Assembly (NCBI GenBank): GCA_022511005.1 | Contig: JAFLSJ010000001.1 | Coordinates: forward strand, 1-64,000 | Reading direction: 5' to 3' | Length of the DNA: 64,000 nt | Origin: Ruminococcus sp. | GTDB taxonomy: Bacteria > Bacillota > Clostridia > Oscillospirales > Acutalibacteraceae | Shown here: in pieces, positions 16,732 through 24,012 of the stretch | How positions within the stretch are numbered: position 1 is the stretch's first letter | How the letters are laid out: every line of letters starts with the position of its first letter | The notes under the pieces: model-generated | What the model saw: the letters and a program-made list of their open reading frames with translations, nothing else | Database searches by the model: none | What the model was told of the DNA's origin: nothing | Translations under genes and position numbers: made by a program

Positions 16732-16931
16732 AATATATGTAGGGACAACCCTTGCGGTTGTCCGCAGGGTTATATTAATGTTTTTTACTTAATTGTAGGG
16801 GCTGATGTTTTTGCCCCCTAATAGGGGGATTAAGGGAGTCTGGGCGACTGCCGTACCCTCATCAGCCCATTTTACGTAACTTTTTTGGGACGATGTAGGC
16901 ATCGTCCCCTACATACTTTTGGAAATGTTCT
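16732..16931. repeat. Composite repeats with second copy of the 52-bp insert
   Basis: GTAGGGACAACC-CTTGC-GGTTGTCC (16739-16763) is followed by a full composite element. Its hairpin A arms GGGCTGATG (16799-16807) and CATCAGCCC (16860-16868) are separated by the 52-nt insert (16808-16859). Hairpin B (GGGACGATG-TAGG-CATCGTCCC) is intact. The element ends CCCCTACATACTTTTGGAAATGTTC. The insert is the reverse complement of the one at 882-933 with three differences. Confidence 0.85.
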
Positions 16932-17053
16932 GCTTATCTATTTTGAATTGTAAATATTTATTTGTTACTATACACTACAAACTTCATCTTTGTTTACTTT
17001 AATTTCGCTGTGCTTTTCTTCAAAGTTTAAATTCGTAATGATGATATTTAATA

Positions 17054-17079
17054 GCTCCCCTGATAGGGGAGCCTTTTAA
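17054..17079. repeat. Small GCTCCCCT hairpin
   Basis: GCTCCCCT-GAT-AGGGGAGC followed by CTTTTAAT. It resembles a cut-down relative of the GGCTCCCTC palindromes elsewhere in the window. The rest of 16932-17284 is AT-rich and holds only the operator-like site below. Confidence 0.5.
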
Positions 17080-17174
17080 TATTCTAAAACATTTTTTTGA
17101 ATAAATTGTAAGGGTCTCTTTTCATACTGTTTGGTTTTTAGATAGTCACTTTTTGTAGCTACTAATTAAAAAAT

Positions 17175-17197
17175 TTTTAGATAGAATTTATCTAAAA
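17175..17197. promoter_or_regulatory. Operator-like palindrome upstream of XRE gene
   Basis: TTTTAGATA (17175-17183) and TATCTAAAA (17189-17197) are perfect inverted arms around GAATT. A third half-site, TTTTTAGATAG, lies about 40 bp to the left. A TATAAT (17222-17227) follows 24 bp later, so the palindrome would cover the -35 region: the expected place for autorepression by the XRE protein encoded at 17285. Confidence 0.5.
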
Positions 17198-17284
17198 TAC
17201 AACATTACAAATTTTTTATTGTATAATGTATTTGGTAACAAAAATATTAGGAAAGAAAATAAAAACTAAAGGCAGGAATGTTTT

Positions 17285-17605
17285 ATGAATAGAGAAGAAT
17301 TAACAATTAATATAGGTATGAATATCAGAAAATACAGGCTTGAAGCTGATTTAAGCCAAGAAAGTCTTTCTTTTTCTGCAAATCTTTCACAAGCATACAT
17401 AGGCAAACTTGAACGAGGGGAAAGATGTCCTAATATTGAAACTCTTTATAAAATAAGCGAGGTTTTAAATGTTCCGGTTGGTAATTTGCTCGATTTTGAT
17501 AAGAAGCCTAAATGCGAGTCTGAAACTAAAATAAAACGGCTATCCCAAAAACAATTAAATATTCTTGCACAAGTTATGGATATTTTATCAGAGAATAATG
17601 AATAA
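17285..17605 (+). CDS. XRE-family HTH regulator
   Basis: A 106-aa protein with a Cro/CI helix-turn-helix at about residues 8-65 (LSQESLSFSANLSQAYIGKLERGERCP). The tail (KIKRLSQKQLNILAQVMDILSE) is a probable dimerisation helix. Its TATAAT-containing promoter overlaps a palindrome that is a plausible operator, so self-regulation is likely. No neighbour points to a target. AGGCAGGAATGTTTT precedes the ATG; the ribosome site is moderate. Confidence 0.83.
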   Translation: MNREELTINIGMNIRKYRLEADLSQESLSFSANLSQAYIGKLERGERCPNIETLYKISEVLNVPVGNLLDFDKKPKCESETKIKRLSQKQLNILAQVMDILSENNE

Positions 17606-17625
17606 AGTTAAAGGTATAACCCTTT

Positions 17626-17712
17626 TTTGGGCGACCGCAAGGGTTGCTCTACAATTATACGGGAACCCTATATACAAAAAGGGGATAACACTAAGTCATC
17701 CCCTACAATTTT
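17626..17712. repeat. Decayed GTAGGGG-family palindromes
   Basis: GGGCGACCGCAAGGGTTGCTCTACAATT is a worn D-type copy. It is followed by GGGGATAACACTAAGTCATCCCCTACAATT, whose arms still pair partly. Both keep the terminal CTACAATT. Confidence 0.65.
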
Positions 17713-17723
17713 AATTAATATAA

Positions 17724-18923
17724 TTATGAAAGCTTTGTTCCGCATTCAGGGCAGAAGTTTGCTCCCTCTTTAACTTCTTTTCCGCAATTTGTGCAGAATT
17801 TTTTGGCAGGTGCTTCAGGCCTTTTAGCACCACATTCAGGACAGAAATTACCTGTACTTGTTGCACCGCATACACAAGTCCAGCTGTTTGCGTCTGCTGA
17901 TGGGGCGGTTTCTTGCGGTTGTTTCGGCTGTAAATTACTGCCGTAACCTCCGAGAATATTTCCTCCCATATTCATACCCATTCCAACACCCATAAAACCT
18001 GCCATAGAGCCGCCACTGTTTGAGCCTGCATCCTTTAAGCCCTCTGCAAGATTGCCTGTTACATAGCCTTTCTGAACTGCATCGTCAGAAAGCATAGCGC
18101 CTTTATTACGCATATTGATAAGCTTCTGTGATTCTTCATCGTATGAAAGGCTGGCAATACCTACTGACTGTACCTCCATACCTCTTTGGCTGTTCCACTC
18201 TTCATCAAGAGTATCAGCCATATACTTTCCAAGCTCACGGCTTTTTGATGCAACAAATGAAATTCTTATACCGTCTGCCGACATCTGATTAATTGAGCTT
18301 GTAAGTGCTTCTAAGAATTCGCTTAAATACTGACGATTTACATCGTTAATATTAATTGATGTTTCGTTTGTTACAGCACTTTTGGGAATAACCTCAGAAT
18401 AAAACTTAAGAGGGTCTGTAACCTTAACTGAATAAGTACCGTGTGCTCTTAAGAAAAGCTCACTGTTATAAAATGTATCAAAATAGTTTACAGGATTAAC
18501 TGTGCCGAATTTAATTCCCTTAAGCTCCTGCAAATTAACATAAAAAACCTTTTGTGACTGAGGAGTAACCCCACCGTATTTAATACGGCTGAAGGTTTCC
18601 TTTAATGAGTCGCCGAACTGTCCGTTAAAAAGTGACGGCATTGAGCTGTTATCTACCTTGTAGTAGCCGGGCTCTGCTGTATAGTCAACAACCCTACCGC
18701 CGTCAATAAGCATCATAAACTGATTATCCATAACATGAATAACAGAGCCGTTTGATACTATATTTGATGAGCCTTTTTTATTTTGTGATTTGCCGTTCTG
18801 TGTAATAAGCTGACCCGGCGCAAAGCAGGTTGTATCGTCCATGGCAGTCGGCTCAATAACTTCAAGCCATGAATCTGCAAGACCGCCGCCGATTGCATTT
18901 AACGCAGCTTTAATAATACCCAT
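17724..18923 (-). CDS. SPFH/Band-7 protein with two C-terminal zinc ribbons
   Basis: A 399-aa protein of the YdjI-like SPFH group (often annotated virion core protein). Residues about 20-300 form the SPFH/prohibitin-like region, including FAPGQLITQNGK, GGVTPQSQKVFYVN and QSVGIASLSYDEES. A glycine- and methionine-rich linker (GFMGVGMGMNMGGN) leads to two zinc ribbons, CVCG...FCPECG and FCTNCG...FCPECG. There is no signal peptide. Such proteins probably assemble at the membrane under envelope stress, but their role is unproven. RBS GGAGAG. It stands alone between an XRE gene and aspS. Confidence 0.82.
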   Translation of the reverse strand: MGIIKAALNAIGGGLADSWLEVIEPTAMDDTTCFAPGQLITQNGKSQNKKGSSNIVSNGSVIHVMDNQFMMLIDGGRVVDYTAEPGYYKVDNSSMPSLFNGQFGDSLKETFSRIKYGGVTPQSQKVFYVNLQELKGIKFGTVNPVNYFDTFYNSELFLRAHGTYSVKVTDPLKFYSEVIPKSAVTNETSININDVNRQYLSEFLEALTSSINQMSADGIRISFVASKSRELGKYMADTLDEEWNSQRGMEVQSVGIASLSYDEESQKLINMRNKGAMLSDDAVQKGYVTGNLAEGLKDAGSNSGGSMAGFMGVGMGMNMGGNILGGYGSNLQPKQPQETAPSADANSWTCVCGATSTGNFCPECGAKRPEAPAKKFCTNCGKEVKEGANFCPECGTKLS

Positions 18924-18972
18924 AGTAATCTCTCCTAAAAATGTTTTTTAGTTTTTTACGTTTCTCTGAATT

Positions 18973-20754
18973 TTACTGATTACTTTCAGTTACTGCAATT
19001 CCTAAAACTTCAAGACTTTCATCATCAACAGTGGACGGGCAGGCAGACATAAGCTCGCTTGCGTTCTGTACCTTTGGAAAGGCTGTAACATCTCTTAGGT
19101 TGTCTGCATCACATAAAATCATTGCAACTCTGTCAAGACCTATTCCCATTCCCCCGTGAGGAGGAGCACCGTATTTATATGCTTCTACCAAAAAGCCGAA
19201 TTTTGCGTCAATTTCTTCGTCGGTCATTTTTAATGCTCTGAACATCTTTTGCTGAAGCTCAGAATCTGTAATTCTCATTGAACCGCTGGAAAGCTCAGTA
19301 CCGTTCAAGGTTAAGTCAAATGCCTTTGCAACAACCTTTCCCGGGTCGGTATCAAGATACTGCAAACACTCCTCTTTGGGCATTGTAAAGGGGTGGTGCA
19401 TAGCTACCCATTCTCCCGATTCATCATCATATTCAAAGAACGGAAAGTCAACTATCCATAAAAATTTAAATGTGTTTGGAATTATATCAAGCCTTCTGGC
19501 AACGGTAAGTCTTAATGCACCTAATGTTGAAAGCACAACTGAGGTTTTATCTGCAACAATAAACACAACGTCGCCTTTTTCAGCACCCAGAGTATTTAAA
19601 ATGTTTTCAAGCTCGCCCTCAGCCATAAACTTTTTAAATGAGCAAGCAGGTTCATCATCCACCCATCTTACATATGCAAGACCTTTTGCACCTATGCCCT
19701 TAACATATTCAGTAAGCTTGTCAATTTCTTTTCTTGTGTAAGTATCTGCGCTGTTTTTCGCAACAATTGCTCTGACCGAGCCGCCGTCTTTAATTGCATT
19801 TGCAAATACGCCGAAACCGCTGTCCTTTACAAGCTCTGAAATATTCTGAATTTTCATATCAAAACGAATATCAGGCTTGTCTGAACCGTAGTTTTCCATA
19901 GCCTCGTTATAGCTCATTCTTTCAAAAGGTGTTTCAAGATCCTGATTCATAATCTCTTTGAAAAGTCTTTTGAAAAGTCCTTCGTTAATTTCAAGAATAT
20001 CCTCCACATCAACAAAGGAAAGCTCCATATCTATCTGTGTAAATTCAGGCTGACGGTCTGCTCTTAAATCTTCATCTCTGAAGCATCTTGCAAGCTGAAT
20101 GTATCTGTCAAAGCCTGAAAGCATTAATAGCTGTTTATACATCTGAGGTGACTGGGGCAGAGCATAAAACTTACCCTTATGAACTCTTGAGGGAACAAGG
20201 TAATCTCTTGCACCCTCTGGAGTTGATTTAATCATCATAGGTGTTTCGATTTCTACAAAACCGTTTTCATCAAAATAATCTCTTGCAACCTTTGCAATTT
20301 TACTTCTCATAATAATATTTTTCTGTAAGGGTGCTCTTCTTAAATCAAGATAACGGTGTTTAAGTCTTAATTCTTCGTTTGTATCTGTTTTGTCGAGAAT
20401 TTCAAAGGGTGGCGTCTGAGCCTTTGAAAGAACTCTCAAATCAGTCACTTCAATTTCAATATCACCTGTTGAAATTTCGCTGTTTTTAGAGCTTCTTTCT
20501 CTTACAATACCCTTTGCGGCAAGTACAAATTCACTTCTGCAAGTAAATGCCTTGTCAAAAGTCTCTTTATCTGTACTGTCCGTAAAAGCAAGCTGAACAA
20601 TGCCTGTGCGGTCTCTTAAATCTATAAATATAAGCTGGCCTAAGTCACGCTGACGCTGTACCCAGCCGCAGACTGTAACCTCTTTGCCGCAGTCATCTAT
20701 TCTTAAATCACCGCAATAGTTTGTTCTTTTTAATCCTGTCATAAATTCTGCCAT
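18973..20754 (-). CDS. aspS: Aspartyl-tRNA synthetase
   Basis: A 593-aa class II synthetase that charges tRNA-Asp. It has an N-terminal OB-fold anticodon-binding domain (about 1-110, with CGWVQRQRDLGQLIFIDLRDR), motif 2 in ARCFRDEDLRADRQPEFTQID, the bacterial insertion (GAD) domain at about 290-420, and motif 3 GIGLDRVAM near the end. Full length for bacterial AspRS. It starts 17 bp after hisS with CGGAGG, the common hisS-aspS pair of Firmicutes. Whether it is the discriminating or non-discriminating form cannot be told here. Confidence 0.96.
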   Translation of the reverse strand: MAEFMTGLKRTNYCGDLRIDDCGKEVTVCGWVQRQRDLGQLIFIDLRDRTGIVQLAFTDSTDKETFDKAFTCRSEFVLAAKGIVRERSSKNSEISTGDIEIEVTDLRVLSKAQTPPFEILDKTDTNEELRLKHRYLDLRRAPLQKNIIMRSKIAKVARDYFDENGFVEIETPMMIKSTPEGARDYLVPSRVHKGKFYALPQSPQMYKQLLMLSGFDRYIQLARCFRDEDLRADRQPEFTQIDMELSFVDVEDILEINEGLFKRLFKEIMNQDLETPFERMSYNEAMENYGSDKPDIRFDMKIQNISELVKDSGFGVFANAIKDGGSVRAIVAKNSADTYTRKEIDKLTEYVKGIGAKGLAYVRWVDDEPACSFKKFMAEGELENILNTLGAEKGDVVFIVADKTSVVLSTLGALRLTVARRLDIIPNTFKFLWIVDFPFFEYDDESGEWVAMHHPFTMPKEECLQYLDTDPGKVVAKAFDLTLNGTELSSGSMRITDSELQQKMFRALKMTDEEIDAKFGFLVEAYKYGAPPHGGMGIGLDRVAMILCDADNLRDVTAFPKVQNASELMSACPSTVDDESLEVLGIAVTESNQ

Positions 20755-20771
20755 ATTTATTATTCCTCCGA

Positions 20772-22073
20772 TTAAACGCCTGCTATAAGCCGGTTTCTGT
20801 TTTGTGTATGCACTTCAAAAAATTCCTGTGCAAAGCTTTCCGTCAGGCTTATTTCAATTTGTTCGCCTGTTTCCATATTTTTTAGCTTTGCCTTGTTTTC
20901 TTCAATTTCATTATCGCCTAAAACCATACTGAACTTTGCGCCGATTTTATCTGCATATTTCATCTGCGCTCTTAAACCTCTGCCTACAACATCGGTTTCT
21001 CCCCGAAGTCCGCTTTCTCTGATTTGTTTAATGAGTTCAAAGGCTTTTAATTTTGCACTGTCTCCCAGACCTGCAATGTATAAATCACAGGTATCGGGTT
21101 TTGGAATTTCAATGCCCTGATTGTCCATAAGCATTATCAAACGCTCAAGACCCATTGCAAAACCCAAAGATGGAACATGCTGACCGCCTAATTCTTCAAT
21201 AAGACCGTCATATCTTCCTCCGCCGCAGACCGTTCCCTGAGCACCGATATAATCGGTTACAAATTCAAAAACGGTTTTTGTGTAATAATCAAGACCTCTT
21301 ACGATTGAGGGATTTACCGTATATTTAACCCCTGCACCGTCAAGATAAGATTTTACCTTATCAAAATGTTCATTACATTCTTCACATAAATAATCAATTA
21401 CCTTTGGTGCGTCTTCTGCTATTTTTTTATCCTCAGGACTTTTACAGTCAAGGATTCTCATAGGATTTTTTTCAAGTCTTGAAAGACAGGTATCACAAAG
21501 TTTGTCCCTATACTTTTCAAAATATTCTCTTAAGGCTTTGTGGTATTTTGCTCTGCACTTGGGACAGCCGATTGAGTTGATTTCCAGATGAAGCTCTTTT
21601 ATCTGAAGTCTGTCAAATATTGATTGTGCCGCACAAATAAGCTCTGCGTCAGCGATTGGGTCTGATGTACCGTATTCCTCTAATCCGAATTGGTGGAACT
21701 CTCTCAATCTTCCTGCCTGAGGTTTTTCATATCTGTAGCAGGAAACAAGGTATGATGCTTTAACCGGAAGTCCGTCGTTTAAAACAGAATGTTCAAGGAT
21801 TGCTCTTGCGGCACCTGCGGTACCCTCAGGGCGAAGTGTTACAGACTCTCCGCCTTTTGTATCAAAGGTATACATTTCCTTTTGAACAACATCTGTTGTC
21901 TGCCCCACACCCCTTGCAAAAAGCTCTGTATGTTCAAAAACAGGTGTGCGGATTTCTTTAAAGCCGTAATTTTCGGCTTCGCTCTTCATTATTTTTTCTA
22001 CAAACTGCCACTTGTAGCTTTCTTTAGGAAGTACGTCTTCCGTTCCTTTTATTTTTTTGGTAATAAGGCTCAT
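20772..22073 (-). CDS. hisS: Histidyl-tRNA synthetase
   Basis: A 433-aa class II synthetase that charges tRNA-His. Motif 1 lies around GFKEIRTPVFEH, motif 2 around CYRYEKPQAGRLREFHQFG, the HisA/B boxes in VRGLDYYTKTVFEF, and motif 3 in SLGFAMGLERL. The C-terminal anticodon-binding domain runs from about residue 330. AGGAGG precedes the ATG. First gene of hisS-aspS. No T-box is seen upstream; instead there is an inverted pair of GAGGGAG palindromes. Confidence 0.96.
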   Translation of the reverse strand: MSLITKKIKGTEDVLPKESYKWQFVEKIMKSEAENYGFKEIRTPVFEHTELFARGVGQTTDVVQKEMYTFDTKGGESVTLRPEGTAGAARAILEHSVLNDGLPVKASYLVSCYRYEKPQAGRLREFHQFGLEEYGTSDPIADAELICAAQSIFDRLQIKELHLEINSIGCPKCRAKYHKALREYFEKYRDKLCDTCLSRLEKNPMRILDCKSPEDKKIAEDAPKVIDYLCEECNEHFDKVKSYLDGAGVKYTVNPSIVRGLDYYTKTVFEFVTDYIGAQGTVCGGGRYDGLIEELGGQHVPSLGFAMGLERLIMLMDNQGIEIPKPDTCDLYIAGLGDSAKLKAFELIKQIRESGLRGETDVVGRGLRAQMKYADKIGAKFSMVLGDNEIEENKAKLKNMETGEQIEISLTESFAQEFFEVHTQNRNRLIAGV

Positions 22074-22139
22074 GCCATTCCTCCTATGCTTTATATCAAT
22101 AATATCTCATAACAATTAAATATATTTACTGGGTAAAAA

Positions 22140-22362
22140 CTTTCTGCAAAAGACTGCCTCCCTCTGACGAGGGAGGTGGCAAAGCGAAGCTTTGACGGAG
22201 GGAGAGACGCTGAGAGAATAGAAGTGCAGAATTATATTTATTTTTAAAGAGATAAAATAATAAAAGAATTATATAACATAAAGCGTTCTGCTTATCTCTC
22301 CCTCAGTCAGCTTACGCTGACAGCTCCCTCGTCAGAGGGAGCCTGCAAGTATGCAGAAAATT
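22140..22362. repeat. 225-bp inverted pair of GAGGGAG palindromes
   Basis: The left unit begins TTTCTGCAAAAGACTGCC and carries CCTCCCTC-TGAC-GAGGGAGG, then GGCAAAGC/GCTTTG and GGAGGGAGAGA. The right unit (TCTCTCCCTCAGTCAGC ... CTCCCTC-GTCA-GAGGGAG ... GCAGAAAA) is the same unit reversed. The whole block is thus a large inverted repeat with an AT-rich centre, like a small non-autonomous transposon. The same unit recurs at 34869-34918. Nothing else is seen in the 417-bp gap. Confidence 0.7.
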
Positions 22363-22490
22363 TTTATATCCATCTATCCAGTTTTAGTAGTTACTATGTA
22401 ATGTAAAACATTTTCCAGATATGCCATATTATTATACAATTATTGGGCAGCAAATGCCGCCCAATAGTTAAATATATTTTATTTATACTA

Positions 22491-22886
22491 TTATTTTAAA
22501 ATATTTCTCCAGTCAAGGTCGCCTCTTTCAAGGCCGTGGATTAAAACCTCCGCAGTTGCAATATTTGTTGCAACGGGAATATTATGCATATCGCAAAGTC
22601 TTAAAAGATTCATATCATTAGGCTCGTTTGGCTTCGAATTTAATGGATCTCTGAAGAAAAGAAGCATATCAACCTCGTTGCAGGCAATTCTTGCGGATAT
22701 CTGCTGACCGCCGCCCTGTGAGCCTGAAAGGAATTTTTGTATTGAAAGACCTGTTGCTTCTGAAATGATTTTACCTGTTGTACCTGTTGCGCAAAGAGTA
22801 TTTCTGCTTAAAATACCACAATAAGCGATACAAAACTGAACCATTAATTCCTTTTTCTCGTCATGTGCAATCAACGCAATGTTCAT
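22491..22886 (-). CDS. Methylglyoxal synthase-like protein, catalytic residues replaced
   Basis: A 131-aa MGS-fold protein clearly homologous to MgsA ([38 protein letters not shown]). In E. coli the catalytic base is Asp71 in GGDQQ; here the aligned residue is Gly60 (GGGQQ, codon GGT). The equivalents of His98 and Asp101 are Asn87 and Asn90 (KPNEPND). Asp9 and the phosphate-binding TGTTG are kept. The protein may be inactive in making methylglyoxal, have another substrate, or act as a phosphate-binding regulator. It lies 44 bp after minD at the end of the mre-minD cluster, with GGAGG as ribosome site. Confidence 0.8.
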   Translation of the reverse strand: MNIALIAHDEKKELMVQFCIAYCGILSRNTLCATGTTGKIISEATGLSIQKFLSGSQGGGQQISARIACNEVDMLLFFRDPLNSKPNEPNDMNLLRLCDMHNIPVATNIATAEVLIHGLERGDLDWRNILK

Positions 22887-22930
22887 AATATAAAACCTCC
22901 GTTAAAAAAACTTCTAAATCTATATAAAAA

Positions 22931-23680
22931 CTAAATTTTTTGCCCTTTATACGCAAGAGGAACATCTACACCCATTATTCTTAAAGCAAGACAATCAAAT
23001 ACATTTGAGCAGGCACTCCAGCAAACGCCTGCCTCACCTCTTTGCATTACAGAGGAAAGATGCAAATCATCGGGAACCAAGGCGATAAGCTGAGTCTGGG
23101 CTACATCAATTACCTGATCTAAATCCTTATAAAATCCAAGCTCGTTGAATTTTTTTCTATTAAACCTGTTTACAACTAATCTTATATTTTTTTTGTTAAG
23201 CTCTTCTAATTTTCTTCTTATTTTAATAACGCCCCTAAGACTTGTAGGCTCTGCATTGGCTACTATTAAAGCCATATCGGCAGGATAAGCGGCAGTTACA
23301 AAGCCGGAACCTATTCCTGCAGGGGAATCTATAATTATATAATCGTAATCATTTTTGAGGCTTTCAACAAGCTGGGCAAACACCGAGGGGCTGACTTCGT
23401 TTTCGGTATCAAAGGGAGCGGCAAGCATAAAGAGATCATCAATATGACGGCTTTTATAAACAGCGTCACTGTAATTACAATTTCCCGAAACAGCGTCGGA
23501 AGTATCAAACAAAACGCTTTCTTCAACATCAAGCATAATGTCAAGACCTCTCATACCGCAATCACAATCTATTAACAATACCTTTTTCTGTTGTTTAACA
23601 AGGGCAACCGCAAGGCATACACACACCGTAGATTTGCCTGTTCCGCCTTTTCCGGACGCCACAACTATAACTTTATTCAT
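22931..23680 (-). CDS. minD: MinD-like septum-site ATPase
   Basis: An ATPase of about 249 aa of the MinD/ParA family with the deviant Walker A KGGTGKST (about residue 10), DCDCGMRGLDIML and IIIDSPAGIG. Unlike typical MinD (about 265-270 aa) it stops at PLAYKGQKI without the usual C-terminal amphipathic membrane-targeting helix, and neither minC nor minE is beside it. The ORF track begins at 23698, but AATGAGG overlaps that ATG, so the second ATG (MNKVIVV) is preferred. It lies behind the mreBCD-pbp2 block, the normal place for minD in clostridia. Confidence 0.82.
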   Translation of the reverse strand: MNKVIVVASGKGGTGKSTVCVCLAVALVKQQKKVLLIDCDCGMRGLDIMLDVEESVLFDTSDAVSGNCNYSDAVYKSRHIDDLFMLAAPFDTENEVSPSVFAQLVESLKNDYDYIIIDSPAGIGSGFVTAAYPADMALIVANAEPTSLRGVIKIRRKLEELNKKNIRLVVNRFNRKKFNELGFYKDLDQVIDVAQTQLIALVPDDLHLSSVMQRGEAGVCWSACSNVFDCLALRIMGVDVPLAYKGQKI

Positions 23681-23933
23681 AACGCTTTTATACCTCATTA
23701 TTATTCTAACATAAAGATTTTAAAAGAGCAAATAAATTTCTATTGTTTAAGTGCCAAAAATAACTGATATATTTTAGTAATTATCAATAAATAACGGAGT
23801 AAAAATTACGGTTTTTCTAATAATGTGTATTATTTTTGTGAATTATGACACCTTTTCATGCTGACTTTTAATACTAAACATCTTTTGCTGATGACTGTAA
23901 AAAAGTTATAGTTTAAAACTTTTCTTTTCAATA

Positions 23934-23961
23934 GTAGGGGCGACCCTTGCGGTCGCCCGAA
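23934..23961. repeat. D-type GTAGGGG palindrome
   Basis: GTAGGGGCGACC-CTTGC-GGTCGCCC in the 332-bp gap between pbp2 and minD. A word TTTAAATGTTTGTAGGCTGAACA follows, probably the worn end of a composite element. The remainder of the gap shows no gene or promoter I can support. Confidence 0.75.
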
Positions 23962-24012
23962 AATTAATCTTCAACTTTTTAAATGTTTGTAGGCTGAACA
24001 CAGTCCTGCGAA

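Noticed and set aside
22074-22490. T-box upstream of hisS-aspS
   Set aside because: No TGGTACCA core or loop E motif; the structure there is the GAGGGAG inverted element.
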